This document shows positions 34,216-47,664 of a stretch of 64,000 bases of DNA, piece by piece. Origin of the DNA: Lumbricus rubellus (taxonomy: Eukaryota > Annelida > Clitellata > Crassiclitellata > Lumbricidae); the NCBI GenBank assembly GCA_945859605.1, contig OX243814.1, forward strand, positions 44,811,587 through 44,875,586. Reading direction: 5' to 3'. Below the pieces are notes generated by a model that was not told the DNA's origin, made no database searches, and saw only the letters and a list, made by a program, of their open reading frames with translations. The translations under genes and the position numbers were made by a program. The first letter of the stretch is position 1, and every line of letters begins with the position of its first letter.

Positions 34216-36854
34216 AAATTATATAAAACTATATACGAGGACATACGGAAAATCACACAGGAACATGCCCCCAGGGTGAAAGCAGTGAAAGATGAAAATT
34301 GTAGGGTTCTATCGGATCCAGAGGATGTAAAGAAGAGATGGAAGGACTACTTCGACAAGCTGTACAACGACGCAAACAGAACGGACGACGGATATCTAGA
34401 AAACATCGTGGTGGCGGACAACACGGAAAGCATACCAACCGTGGGAGAAGACGAGGTAGAGGCAGCTATTACAAGAATGAAGCTCCGGAAGGCGCCGGGT
34501 CTGGATAACATCTCAGCGGAGGAATTGCAGGCGGGAACAGAAGGAATTGGATTAAAAATCATACACAGATTATGCAAGATGGTGTGGGAAGGAGAGCAGT
34601 GGCCATCGGACTGGAAACGATCCATCATAATTCCGATACATAAGAAAAAAGACAGGTTAGACTGCTCAAATTACAGAGGGATTAGTCTCCTATGTCACAG
34701 TGGAAAAGTCTTTTCATCAATCATTCTGCAAAGAATAAGGAAAAGAACGGAGGAGATTCTATCAGAGGCGCAGGCGGGATTTAGGGTGAACAGAAGCACA
34801 ATCGATCAGATATTCACCTTAAGACAGATAGCGGAGAAATACAATGAATTTGGGAATGACCTTTATGTGTGTTACATAGATTTCAGGAAGGCCTTTGACA
34901 GCGTGTGGAGGAAGGGGGTGTGGAGAGTAATGAGACACTACGGATACCCGGAAAAGATAGTGAGACTGCTGGAAAGCGCGTACCAAGATACGTTTAGTGC
35001 GGTGAGAGTAGACGGAGATCTATCAGAATGGTTCAGGACTATTGTAGGGGTTCTACACTGCCGTGCTAAGCAAAAAGACAGTAACTCAAAAAAGACGATT
35101 TTGCGTAAAACGATAAAGAAGAAATCGGTTTAATTCAACCAGAAATAAAGCTAGAATCTTTCTGAATTTTTGCAAGCAGTTATATATAAACTACTGAATT
35201 TTGAAACTAAACTAGTTTTTTGTAAAATTTGTGTAAAAATTGTATAAAAATGAGATACTGCGTTTTTGCTTAGTATCGAAAAATTGAACATCGGTTTGAT
35301 GCTAAGCAAGAAAGCAGTAACTCATCGTATGGCAGAGCGGGCTGGTTAAAAATAATTGTTCTCTTTGTGATACAAACATGAAATTTGGTATATACCACGA
35401 ACATGTCCTAAGAAAAATATTTGGCTATAGGGTCATTGCAGATTTGCCCTCTGGCCCCAATGGCAGCCATTTTCCAAAATGGCCGACAGATATACATACT
35501 TTTAAATATCTCGGCTTTTATTTCACTTAGAAGTGTCATCTTAGTCTCTAATCATACATATTTAGGGACGCTGATTCCAATAGTGCCATCTAAAACCAAC
35601 TCTGGCTTCAACGGCGGCCATTTTTCAAAATGGCCGACCAAAATCGTGATTTTTTAATATCTCAGCATTAAATCCACTTAGAATCGTCATCTTGGTGCCT
35701 AAATATACATATTTAGGGACAAGAACTCCAATGGGGCCACCCAAAACTTCATATGGCCTCAATGGCGGTCATTTTCAAAATGGCCGTCCAAAATGTGAAT
35801 TTTGCAAATCCCTCTTTTTGGATCGGCCATTTTAAAAAATGGTGGTCATTGAGGTCACTGGGAACTATGTGAAGGCCCTAATGAGATCCCTGACTGAAAT
35901 GTGCATGTTTTGACACCAAGATGACAATTCCAAGTGAACTGACAACCGAGATATTAACAAATCCCTCTTTTTGGGTCCGCCATTTTGGAAAATGGCCGCC
36001 ATTGAGGCCATGGGGAACTTTGTGATGGCCCTATTGGGATCCTTGACCTGAGATGTGTATGTTTTGACACCAAGATGACGATTCTAAGTTAATTGAAAGC
36101 CGTGATATTGACAAATCCTTCTTGTTGGGTCGGCCATTTTAGAAAATGGCCGCCATTGAGGCCATTGGGAAAATTTGGATGGCTCCACTGGAATCCGTGA
36201 CCCTGAATGTGTATGTTTTGACACCACGATGACGATTCTAAGTGAATTGTAAGCTGAGAAATTGAAAAATGCATATTTTGAACGCCATTTTGGAAAATGG
36301 CCGCCATTCAGACCTATGGGGAAACTTTTAGATGACCCTATTGGACTCCTTGACCTTGAATGTGTATGTTTTGACACCACGATGACGATTCTAGGTGATT
36401 TGAAAGCCGATATATTGACATACAGTCCCGTCTTCACCAATAGAACCTTTCGCGGGGAAATGGCGAGCGATTAACTAGATTTTTTCGGGAAATTGTCGAG
36501 ATATTTATCCCAAAATGTCGAAGGATTAGAGCAAAAATGGAGCAGAAATCGGGGCGTCCTAATGATATGGGCGTGGCTTACATGCCTCATGGGGACGAGT
36601 CGTTAAGGATTAAAGTTATCATTAGCGTCTGAGGTCCCCTCATTAAGTCACGCTGCCTAAACTACCCTCCTCCCCTGAGGTACGCTTACTGTACTTGTGC
36701 GTGAAGATGCACAATTGAACATGTATACATGACCCTGCCTTGCATACATGTGCAATGCACAGGTGTATGTGTCAAGATATTGGAAGACACTTCGCAGACA
36801 GTCCGGAAGAGATATTAACGCACATGCACTAAATTACTGAATTGAAAGTGTTTC

Positions 36855-38457
36855 TATGTAGGCCTATGTATGTAGGCCTATGTATGTAGGCCAATGTAAG
36901 TAGGCCTATGTATGTAGGCCTATGTATGTAGGCCAATGCATGCAGGCCTATGTATGTAGGCCTATGTATGTAGGCCTATGTATGTAGGCCTATGTATGTA
37001 GGCCTATGTATGTAGGCCTATGAATGTAGGCTTATGTATGTAGGCCTATGTATGTAGGCCTATGTATGTAGGCCTATGTATGTAGGCTTATGTATGTAGG
37101 CCTATGTATGTAGGCCTATGTATAGGCCTATGTATGTAGGCCTGTATATGTAGGCATATTTATGTAGGCCTATGTATGTAGGCCTGTGTATGTAGGCCTA
37201 TGTATGTAGGCCTATGTACGTAGGCCTATGCATGTAGGCCTATGTATGTAGGCCTATGCATGTAGGACTATGCATGTAGGACTATGCATGTAGGCCTATG
37301 CATGTAGGCCTATGCATGTAGGCCTATGCATGTAGGCCTAAGCATGTAGGCCTATGCATGTGGTCCCATGCAGGTAGGCCTATGCATGTAAGCCTATGCA
37401 TGTAGGCCTATGCGTGTAGGCCTATGCATGTAGGCCTGTGTACGTAGGCCTATGCATGTAGGCTTAAGTATGTAGGCCTATGTATGTAGGTCTATGTATA
37501 TAGGCCTTTGTATGTAGGCCTATGTATGTAGGCCTATGTATGTAGGCCAATGCATGCAGGCCTATGAATGTAGGCCTATGTATGTAGGCCTATGCATGCA
37601 GGCCTATGCATGTAGGCCTGAGTATGTAGGCCTATGTATGTAGGCCTATGCATGTAGGCCTATGTATGTTGGCCTATGTATGTAGGCCTATGCATGTAGG
37701 CCTATGTATGTAGGCCTATGTATGCAGGCCTATGCATGTAGGTCTATGCATGTAGGCCTATGTATGTAGGTCTATGTATGCAGGCCTATGCATGTAGGCC
37801 TAAGCATGTAGGCCTATGCATGTAGGCCTATGCATGTAGGCCTATGTATGTAGGCCTATGTATGCAGGCCTATGTATTAGACCTATGTATGTAGGCTTAT
37901 GTAAGTAGGCCTATGTATGTAGGCTTATGTATGTAGGCCTATGTATGTAGGCCTATGTATGTAGGCCTATGTATGTAGGCCTATGTTTGTAGGCCAATGT
38001 ATGTAGGCCTTTGTATGTAGGCCTGTGTTTGTAAGCCTATGTATGTAGGCCTTTGTATGTAGGCCTATGTGTGTAGGCCTCTGTATTAGACCTATGTATG
38101 TAGGCTTAAGTATGTAGGCCTATGTATGTAGGCCTATGTATATAGGCCTTTGTATGTAGGTCTATGTATATAGGCCTTTGTATGTAGGCCTATGTATGTA
38201 GGCCTATGTATGTAGGCCAATGTATGCAGGCCTATGTATGTAGGCCTATGTATGTAGGCCTATGCATGCAGGCCTATGCATGTAGGCCTATGTATGTAGG
38301 CCTATGTATGTAGGCCTGTGCATGTAGGCCTATGTATGTTGGCCTATGTATGTAGGCCTATGCATGTAGGCCTATGTATGTAGGCCTATGCATGTAGGCC
38401 TATGTATGTAGGCCTATGTTTGTAGGCCTATGTATGTAGGCCTATGGTTGTAGGCCT
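36855..38457. repeat. TAGGCCTATGTATG satellite, 14-bp unit
   Basis: About 1.6 kb of tandem units TAGGCCTATGTATG with variants (TATGCATG, TAGGCTTA, TAGACCTA). It grades at its right edge into pure (TATG)n. Deleting GGCCTA from each unit leaves TATGTATG. Confidence 0.95.
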
Positions 38458-38630
38458 ATGTATGTATGTATGTATGTAGGCCTATGTATGTATGTATGTA
38501 TGTATGTATGTATGTATGTATGTATGTATGTATGTATGTATGTATGTATGTATGTATGTATGTATGTATGTATGTATGTATGTATGTATGTATGTATGTA
38601 TGTATGTATGTACGTATGTATTTGTGTATG
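38458..38630. repeat. (TATG)n microsatellite
   Basis: About 40 near-perfect copies of TATG (GTAT), with one TAGGCCTA unit near 38477 and decay at the right end. It abuts the satellite. Confidence 0.95.
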
Positions 38631-39179
38631 TATGATTGTAGTGTGTATGCATGTACACTGTAGGTAGGATAATTAGCTTTTATGCCAGTGTTTAATCTAG
38701 TTCCCTCCTCTTGGAATCAAGGTTTATCTTGAGTCAATCAGTCAAACGAACGTCCAGAAGCATGAGTAGGAGGGTACGAGAAAGGGAGGAAGAATGAGGG
38801 AGGGAAGGGAATGTGTGAAAATGACACACGAAGACCCTTACGCGGAATTCCACACGGCATCTCTAATGACAGATCATTATCGGAGCCCCAGGACGCCGGG
38901 AAAGTTATCGGGCATTTGACATGATTACCCCAATAAACGGAGGGACGCTGATGATTGATATGAAAGGCACAGTAAGGCATTAGGACAAAGGCAAAGGCGC
39001 AGAGATACAAATGAACATATATAAAGCAGGAGCAAGGGTCAGTTGAAGAATTCATACTCGCAGCGGAAAGGAGATGGATATATATATATATAGTCTATAC
39101 ATATACATGCATATACATGCGGACCCCGAAAATTACATAGGATTTTCATAAGATTTTTTTCGTATTTCAATACCAAAAA

Positions 39180-39316
39180 TGTAAAAACAGACTGACAGAA
39201 GGACGGATAGAAAGACGGACAGATATGGAGACATACAGACAAACAGACAGACTGACTGACAGACGGACAGACAGACAGATACAGAGAGAGACACAGAGAA
39301 AGACAGAGAGAAACAT

Positions 39317-39349
<33 letters not shown>

Positions 39350-39810
39350 ATGAAAAAGAGACAGACAGAGAGAGCCAGACAGACAGAAGGGAGACAGAAG
39401 ACTGATAGACAGACGGACGGACGGACAGGCAGACAGACGGACGGACAGACAGAGTTAGACAGACAGGCAGACAGAAGATTGACGGACGGACGGACGGACG
39501 GGCAGACAAGCATATTGACAGGTAGGCAGACAAACAGACAGACAGACTGTCGGACAGACCGACGGACAGATAGACAGACAGAAGACTGACAGACAGACAG
39601 GCAGAGAGGTAGAGAGACAGACTGACCGGCGGACAGCAAACAGACAAAAGACTGACAGACGGACGGACGGACAGGCAGACAAGCAGACAGACAGGTAGGC
39701 AGAGAGGCAGATGGACAGGCAGGCAGACAGGCAGACAGACAGGCGGACAGACTGACACACGGACGAACAAGTCTACAGATAGGCAGGCAGAGAGGCAGAC
39801 AGACCAACAT
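39180..39810. repeat. (GACA)n/(GACG)n purine-rich microsatellite
   Basis: Imperfect GACAGACA and GACGGACG runs with a GA block at 39317-39345. Open frames rich in Ser/Val/Cys on the other strand are repeat artefacts. Confidence 0.9.
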
Positions 39811-39834
39811 CTGTCAACGCTCATGACGTAATTA

Positions 39835-40085
39835 TTAGTGAGGGAGTGAGGGAGTGAGGGAGTGAGGGAGTGAGGGAGGGAGGAAGGGAGAGAGAGGGAG
39901 GGAGGGAGGGAGGGAGGGAGGGAGGGAGGGAGGGAGGGAGGGAGGGAGGAAGGGAGGAAGGGAGGAAGGGAGGAAGGGAGGAAGGGAGGAAGGGAGGAAG
40001 GGAGGAAGGGAGGAAGGGAGGAAGGGAGGAAGGGAGGAAGGGAGGAAGGGAGGAAGGGAGGAAAGGAGGAAAGGAGGAAAGGAGG
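39835..40085. repeat. (GGGA)n / GGAAGGGA homopurine tract
   Basis: About 250 bases of uninterrupted purine in GGGA, then GGAAGGGA, units. A shorter similar tract is at 40530-40605. Such a mirror-like homopurine strand can form triplex DNA in principle. Confidence 0.9.
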
Positions 40086-40188
40086 AGAAAATGGTGAAGA
40101 GCTGAGAGACGTCATCGGCTGATAATAGCGCTAGTCGACAGTTTCGATGTCGAGTGATTATTATAATAATTATCATTTTCGTTATCAT

Positions 40189-40480
<292 letters not shown>

Positions 40481-40848
40481 CCGAGGTATTTAATGATCCT
40501 TCAGGCTTTAAAAACAATAAATAGGCTACTAAAGGAGGGAGGGAGGGAGGAACGGAGGGACGGAGGGAGGGACGGAGAGAGGGAGGGAAAGAGGGAGGGA
40601 GGGAGCAGAAAAGACTGTCATCTGCCTCCTTCCCTCCCCCGTCTCCCTCCCCTCAGAGAGACATAGCACATAGCAAACATGCAAGGGAGAGTGTGGGTAT
40701 ATACAAATTATACATGCATGTACATTATTATGTGAAGTTTAGATAATGACCATCGGGCCCATACCCTACGCCTAATGTGCCTATAACATAAACATTCATT
40801 CAGCCGAAGACAATTTGGCCTCTCTATATATTTATAGAAATGTGTTGT

Positions 40849-40908
40849 ATTCTATCTGCAATGCACAGAGCAATGCACAGAGCAATGCACAGAGCAATGC
40901 ACAGAGCA
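40849..40908. repeat. 12-bp tandem repeat GAGCAATGCACA
   Basis: About four copies of a 12-bp unit, GAGCAATGCACA, ending AGAGCAAGTGCACACTG. Confidence 0.85.
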
Positions 40909-42642
40909 AGTGCACACTGTCTCGGGTAAACAGAAATAATAAAATAAAATAAAATACATGTAAAATAATAATAATAATAATGCTCAGTTTCATCCGCGAG
41001 GTTAGCCAACGTCTCTCGGTTGTTTCTGGAGTGCCGTGGGAAGTGACCTTTCTGTTTCAGCGCCTTTCTATCTGTATACAGCGCCAGGGGCTTCTATCCC
41101 TATACATGGCGGGCGCAACTTGCGCCCCGTGAAAAGAGGGGGAATAAGAAAAGAGCCAAAACTTACGTCGGTAGGGGGGAAAGGCTGGCCTAGGAGGGCA
41201 GTGTTCAATGTTGGCATCTCTAAAAGGAAGTTCCTCATAATCAAATCACTTTCCCCCCTATAGAAAATGTTTACCAAATCGTAATATTTTTAGTTACTAT
41301 CTACATTTCTGCATCACATGAACTGTAATAGTAGACCTATGCCATAATAAAATTTTATTTTATATGGTTATAATAATATTATTTGCTATTTTAGTATAAG
41401 TATACAATCCTATTATAATGAATACGATATAACGTTAATAGGCTACTTGTAAAAATTACTATATATTTGTACCACTCTCCAGTGCTATCTTTCAATTTTC
41501 AGACTGTCAAATTTCACAATGTTTTGTTCCTTGAACACTTAGTAAAACAACATTATTATTTTTATGTGGGCCTAAATGTAAATTGCATTTTATTGTATTG
41601 CAATGTAGGCCTACTCTATCTAAAAAGTTGAATCACACGAAACTTTTACACAGATGGAGCAAGATGAGTCACAGGGTCCCATGCAGGCCCGGATTAACCA
41701 CATTGCTGAATGTGCTGCAGCACAGGGCCCCAAGTTTTGGTGGGGCCCCCAAATCGTAAAAATAAAAATAATAAAGTGGGGATTCAGGAAAGAAACAGTG
41801 CAAATTGCAATGCATTATGCATAGCAATCGTAGCTATGACTAAATATACAACCAAATAAATTATAATGTCATAGTAGCCTATATGATGACGTTTTTAAAG
41901 TTCCTTTTATTTACAGTATTTCTGGCAATGTAGGAAAGGAAAAGAATTAAAATGACCATTAAATGCTTTCATTAGCAGTTCAGAATATCTGACAATTTGA
42001 CATCTTGGCAGCTGCTTTGAACCTGCTCAACTATTGCTGAGCGCCTCGGCAACCGTCCGCCGGACGCTCGATTGTCTACTCCCATAAATCTTGATTCCCC
42101 CCCTCCCAGGGCTGGGACTAGATTAAACACTGGTCTGTGAGACAGGGAACGGGAAGCAACCTCGCTCATCTCATCCCCCAGGTGACTCTAAGACCATGGC
42201 ATGGACCTGCCTTCGGGCAGAGAATTCATCATCAAACACATCCATGATGATTATTACTCGGAATCAGGCGGCTAATGAACCAGGCCGAAGTCGTAAAACC
42301 GGCTTAATTGCCTGATAATAATCTGCTTGCGGGATGTGATGTCGCTGGGGTGTCGAAGCCCGTGGAGGTGGTAAATTCCTGCAGTATATGCATAATTGCA
42401 TATGTAATGCAGTGTGTACTTTAAGGCTATATTGTGCACTGCATTGTGTAGTACACGGTGGGCCAGCATAAATGCACCGATTTTGAATGCGCTTAATAAC
42501 GCAGCCAATCTTTTTTGTTTATTTAGGCTCAATACATCAAATTAAAGTTTAAATTGCTACGACGCCACCACCAGCAGAAGAAGCAGCGCAAGCTTATAAC
42601 GCAAAATCCCAAGGGCAGAAGGCTACTTTCTTTCCAGTCAGT

Positions 42643-43006
42643 CAGGGATGTACTCTAGCCTAGGGTAGCCTATGCGTGGGTACACAGCGTATACCCACCT
42701 CCGGGAAAAAATTACAGCGTACACTGACCTCTGAAAACGAGGGTATACGCGGGTATACAGCGTACACTCATCTCACAAAAACCAAGTGGGTATACGCAGG
42801 GGAAAATAGCGATTTACCAAGAATAAATCATGCAATTTGAGCATTTTACACCGCGATAAAAGAGAATTTCGGGCGAAAAAAATGATAAAAAACACGTTAT
42901 GACCTTTAAAAGGTCCTAAGAAATTTTCAGCCCGAAAATCCGAAAAAGTCGATTTTTTTCGGCGGCAGCGTGTACTCACTTGAAAGAAATTGAGAATACA
43001 ACCCTG
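42643..43006. mobile_element. hAT-like MITE, 364 bp
   Basis: The ends are CAGGGATGTACTCT and, from the right, CAGGGTTGTATTCT. The 8-bp flanks are CAGTCAGT (42635-42642) and CAGCCAGT (43007-43014), with one mismatch. The interior has repeated GGGTATACGC-type motifs and no coding region. Confidence 0.7.
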
Positions 43007-44342
43007 CAGCCAGTCAATGTCCGATCACTAGTTGCTCTCTCTAAAGTTGGTCTAACTTACTAAAGAGCAGAGTGGTGTTTCTGCCGCAGCACTTTGCATG
43101 ACGTTAAACCATCGTGAAAATTAGCAACTGGCTATTGATAGACCTATAACCAACGGCAAGTGGTTGTAGAGTTTTAAACTCTATTATCTACTTGTACATG
43201 ACTTGTATGCTCACCGAGATTGATTTCGATCCATTGAGTTTTGACGTGTATACAGTTATTTGTTAAAATGTTCAACTGTTGCGCAGTGTAAGAATTGTGG
43301 AAAAATAACTAAGGGGGGTTGGACCATTATCCACTTGGAATCGGGGTGTGAAAAAAAAAGACTTTAACATGGGGCTCTAAGTAAAACTGGGGGTTGAAAC
43401 CCCCAACCTCCCGGCAAATACCACCAATAACAACACAACCCCATCTTCACATCATCACATCCAACCCGCCTCTACCCCACTCTAATTAGACACCCACCCC
43501 AGACAATCTCCATCAGCGCCACCTTGCCCATCCCGGGAAATTTTCAGCATACGCAATTCAGGAGAAAATATAATGTTTCAATATGTTTTCACCCCTTCGC
43601 ACCGCACTCCACCTGGGACCATTCCACCAAACCCTTCCACACCCAACTGCGCCCGGCCCACCCACCCCATTCTACCCAGACCGACCCCACTCCGCCAAAC
43701 CCAGTCCGACCCGCCCTACCCAGCCAACACCTCTGAAGTAAATTCAGGCTTTTGTCATACTCCGTCTCTAACTCCGGCCTCACCCAACCCCAACGAAAAC
43801 CCACCCCACACCACTCTATACTCTACCCCCACCTCGCAGACCCGCAAAATTAAAAAAAAATAATATTCATTGAAAAAATAATGTTTCACTTTGTTGTCAG
43901 CCCCAACGAGAAATTTTGGTTTCTCGCCCCCTCCCGAATCCACACGCCCCCGCCTCCATCCAACCCCACCTCCTCCTCATCCGACCCATCCCAATATCTT
44001 GACCAAAAGTAAAACTTTCGAAATGAAATTTTATGGTCCTGTAGACAATTCATATTTACACCAGATGGCCATTTTTCATTAAAATTCTTCAAACAGAACA
44101 AAAGTTCTACCCCTTTTAGTGAAGCCACCCACCGTTTTTTGACGATTCAAAAACCCGACGCAACAAAAAGTAACCAAAAATCAACTAAATATTCTGGCCA
44201 ATATCCTGGCCAGACGTAAGAATATCACAATCAAATTTTACACGCTTAACGAAAATGCATATCCACACATGATGGCTAAATTTGATCAAATTATTTCAAA
44301 CAGAACGAAAGTTATATAACTTTTAGTGAGGCGACCACCCCA

Positions 44343-44745
44343 TTTTTGGACGATTCAAAGACGTAACGCAGCAAAAAGTGGCAAAAACACAATTTTATTA
44401 AGTCTCATCTCAAATAATTGTTATCAAATAGCCTTGGTATTGCCAGGTGATCATTATTATTACTATTTAAAAAATAAACAGGATACCAGCGTAGCTGCAC
44501 ATCACTGAGAAGTCACTTAGCAAGATGACATCAAATTGGTAAATTTGATTAATCAACAGGTTCATCAAGAACTTTGCAAAGAGACTCAAAAGAAGTTTTG
44601 GCTCTGGTGGTGGGCACATTGAACACAAGTTGTGGAGCACTACCAAGTTCATTTGACAACAGTTATTTGAGATGAGACTTAATAAAATCGTGTTTTGGCT
44701 ATTTTTGTTGTGTTTGGTTTTTGAGTCGTCAATCATAATCATCAT
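44343..44745. repeat. Inverted repeat, arms about 90 bp
   Basis: ATTTTATTAAGTCTCATCTC near 44393 pairs with its inverse near 44670. The match extends outward through GCCAAAAACAC / GTGTTTTGGC and GACGATTCAAA / TTTGAGTCGTC. The spacer is about 220 bp. It may be a small foldback element; its flanks were not resolved. Confidence 0.55.
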
Positions 44746-44814
44746 CAGCATCATTATTATTTTTATTATAATAATCATTATTATCGTTATCATTGTCATC
44801 CTTAATATCGTTAT

Positions 44815-44819
44815 TAGTG

Positions 44820-44911
<92 letters not shown>

Positions 44912-44951
44912 GTTGTTGTTGTTGTTGTTATTATTATTATTAGTAGTATTA

Positions 44952-45001
<50 letters not shown>

Positions 45002-45058
45002 TTTGTTATTGTTGTTGTTGTTATTATTATTAATATTTTTATTATTATTATTGTTATA
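44815..45058. repeat. (TTA)n/(TTG)n microsatellite
   Basis: TTA runs interrupted by GTTGTTGTT blocks. It continues the triplet-repeat character of the surrounding insert. Confidence 0.95.
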
Positions 45059-45283
45059 GTCATCACTATTGTTATTGATACTGCCAATACATGTACTTCT
45101 ACCATTACTACTGCTGGACCAGTGCTGGTATTATTACTACTAGGCCTACTGCTGCTGCTGCTGCTACTACTACTACTACTACTTTAGGCGCCCTTGAAAC
45201 GGCATGGCTGTGTTACGGCGCCGTAGAAATTGTCATTGTTATTGTTATTATCATTATTATTATTATTAGGCATGATATATTTA

Positions 45284-45345
45284 AATGTGTGTGTGTGTGT
45301 GTGTGCGTGTGTGTGTGTGTGTGTGTGTGGAGAAAGAGACAGAGA

Positions 45346-45409
<64 letters not shown>
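45284..45409. repeat. (GT)n then (GA)n microsatellites
   Basis: GTGTGT at 45286-45329, then GAGAGA at 45333-45408, directly adjoining. Confidence 0.95.
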
Positions 45410-45412
<3 letters not shown>

Positions 45413-45825
45413 ATTTAAGCATAATTAGTATAACTAGTTACGGTAGCGCTTAATTATAACAGTGAACTGTAAATAATATGGTAGGTCTATAAGAAGGATG
45501 AAGAATGCGGGGAAAAACAGGAGATTGGTGTTATGTGAGAAGGAGAGACGCACAGGCACCATTTTAATATGCGTAATGAATGAATAAATAATGAATTAAT
45601 TAATTAAGGCATGAATGCATGAATTCAGCTGCAGCAGCAGCATCATCAATCTTGATCATCATCATAGGCATGTAGGTAGCCTACTACCACTGACACTGCT
45701 ACTACTACTACAAACTGATTTCGAACAGAGGCAGAGCGGGCCTGCTTCACGATAAGTACTATTTATTAAGCCACTCGAGCCTCCGCTGTCAGCGATCCAG
45801 CTAATGATTTGTAGGCGGAGTCTCG

Positions 45826-45889
45826 GCTGCTAATCACCGCTAGAGGAATAGATTATCGCTGCTAATCACCGCTAGAGGAATAGATTATC
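45826..45889. repeat. Direct 32-bp duplication
   Basis: Two perfect adjacent copies of a 32-base unit starting GCTGCTAATCACCGCTAG (45826-45857 and 45858-45889). Confidence 0.9.
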
Positions 45890-47664
45890 GACCGAATCGA
45901 GCAGGATTTGGGAAAGAAAATTGCTACGATTTCGAAGGAATTTTGCTCTTCTTTTGCTTCTTCGCCGGCCTTCTCGAGAAAGCAGTACTGTATCTGTAAA
46001 TCGGTCGGACTTGAATATACATGGAATACTAAGCAAGAAGACAGTAACTCAAGTTACTGCTTTTTTGCTTAGCACGACGACCTAATTTTGAGATACTGTT
46101 AATTTCGTTTCCGTTTTTTTTCATGTTCCCGGACAGATACCGTTTCCTTGCTTCCAGATATGATAGAACATGTTGTCAGGATGTGAAAACAAGTGCTAAC
46201 TCAAAAACGGAAAAACTTAAGTTACTGTCTTTTTGCTTAGCACGGCAGTACAGGGATGTGTCCTGTCGCCACTTTTGTTCAACATCTTATTGGAGCTGAT
46301 AATGGCCATAGCACTGGAGGGGACAGAGGAGGGAGCAGTGATAGGAGGAGAACTGATCAGCGACCTGAGATTTGCAGACGACATTGCACTACTAGGGAGG
46401 AAGGAAAAGGGTCTGCAAGAATTTTAGCGAAAGTAGTGCAGGTAAGCAAAAAACTGGGTGTGTGCATTAGGCCTAATGTGCAAAAAACGGAATGTCAATA
46501 TATTGGAAGAGAAGAGACACAGCTTGGGCTGAACGTGGATGGACAGACACTGGAGCAAAAGGAGAAATTCGTGTATCTGGGAGGTCTTATCGATGCGCAG
46601 AGGGGTTCGGAAAAGGATGTTGAAAGAAGAATCGGACTCGCTAGAGGAATATTACAGAGACTGCACAAGATCTGGAGATCAAAGGAAATCAGCAAAACCA
46701 CCAAGGTGCGAATATATGAGACGTTGGTGCTGAGCGTACTATACTATACAACTCAGAGACGTGGACGCTGAAGGAGACAGAAAAGAAGATTGAGGGTATT
46801 TGAAATGACGTTTCTGCGAAGGATAGAAGGGGTCACAAGGAGGGAAAGGATAAGGAACACGGAAATACGCAGCAGACTGAGAATACAACGAGACATTGTG
46901 GACAGGATACAGATAAGAAGAATGCGATACTTCGGACATGTCATCAGAATGCAGAGCGGGAAATACCCAAAAGTGGCATCGCAGGGGTATGTGCATGGGA
47001 AGAGGAGAAGAGGCAGGCCTAGGAAACGTTGGATGGATATGGTGGAGGAGGACTGTATGACGATGGGATTAACCGTGGGAGAGGCGACGCGGACAGCACA
47101 GGACAGGGTCGAATGGAGGCTATCTATAAAGGAGCGGCTGATGCGGGCGCAAGCTTCGCCAGGGCCATAAGTCAAGTAAGTCATATACGCTCTCTGTGCT
47201 GTCGTAATCAAGCTTCACTTCTTGTTATTATCTGGACGAGTAACATTTTATTTTGAGATGACTCTCTGTGGTTCGTGATGTGTCTCATAGGCCGTAACTG
47301 GTATAATTATTTATAATGCCTCTGGCCCTCTAGTTGCTATGCTACATTCTCAGACTTTCTCCTTAAGGAACTCTCTTGAATTTATGTCCTACCCATGGAG
47401 ATGCTGTCCGAAGCATTGATCCAGAGGCCATTAAATGGCGGATGGGGAGGGGAAAGATAATGTTTATTTCTTCTTTTTCTTACCATAGAAGTTTCGAAAA
47501 TTTTCCCATTAAACATGTAGCACAATTTTAAAGATTTTATTTTTTATTGAAATCACGTCAGCAAACGACCCAAACTAAACGTCTTCTGCTGAATCAGTCC
47601 ATTAACAACCAGTGTACGAAGCCTACTGAGTGATGAAGAAATTTCCCGACAACCATTCAGCGCA

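Noticed and set aside
36855..38457. CRISPR-like regular array
   Set aside because: There are no unique spacers between repeats and the DNA is eukaryotic; it is a satellite.
41685..41775. hAT terminus CAGGCCCGGATTAACC
   Set aside because: It resembles a hAT end, but no partner end or 8-bp duplication could be found, so it is not listed as an element.
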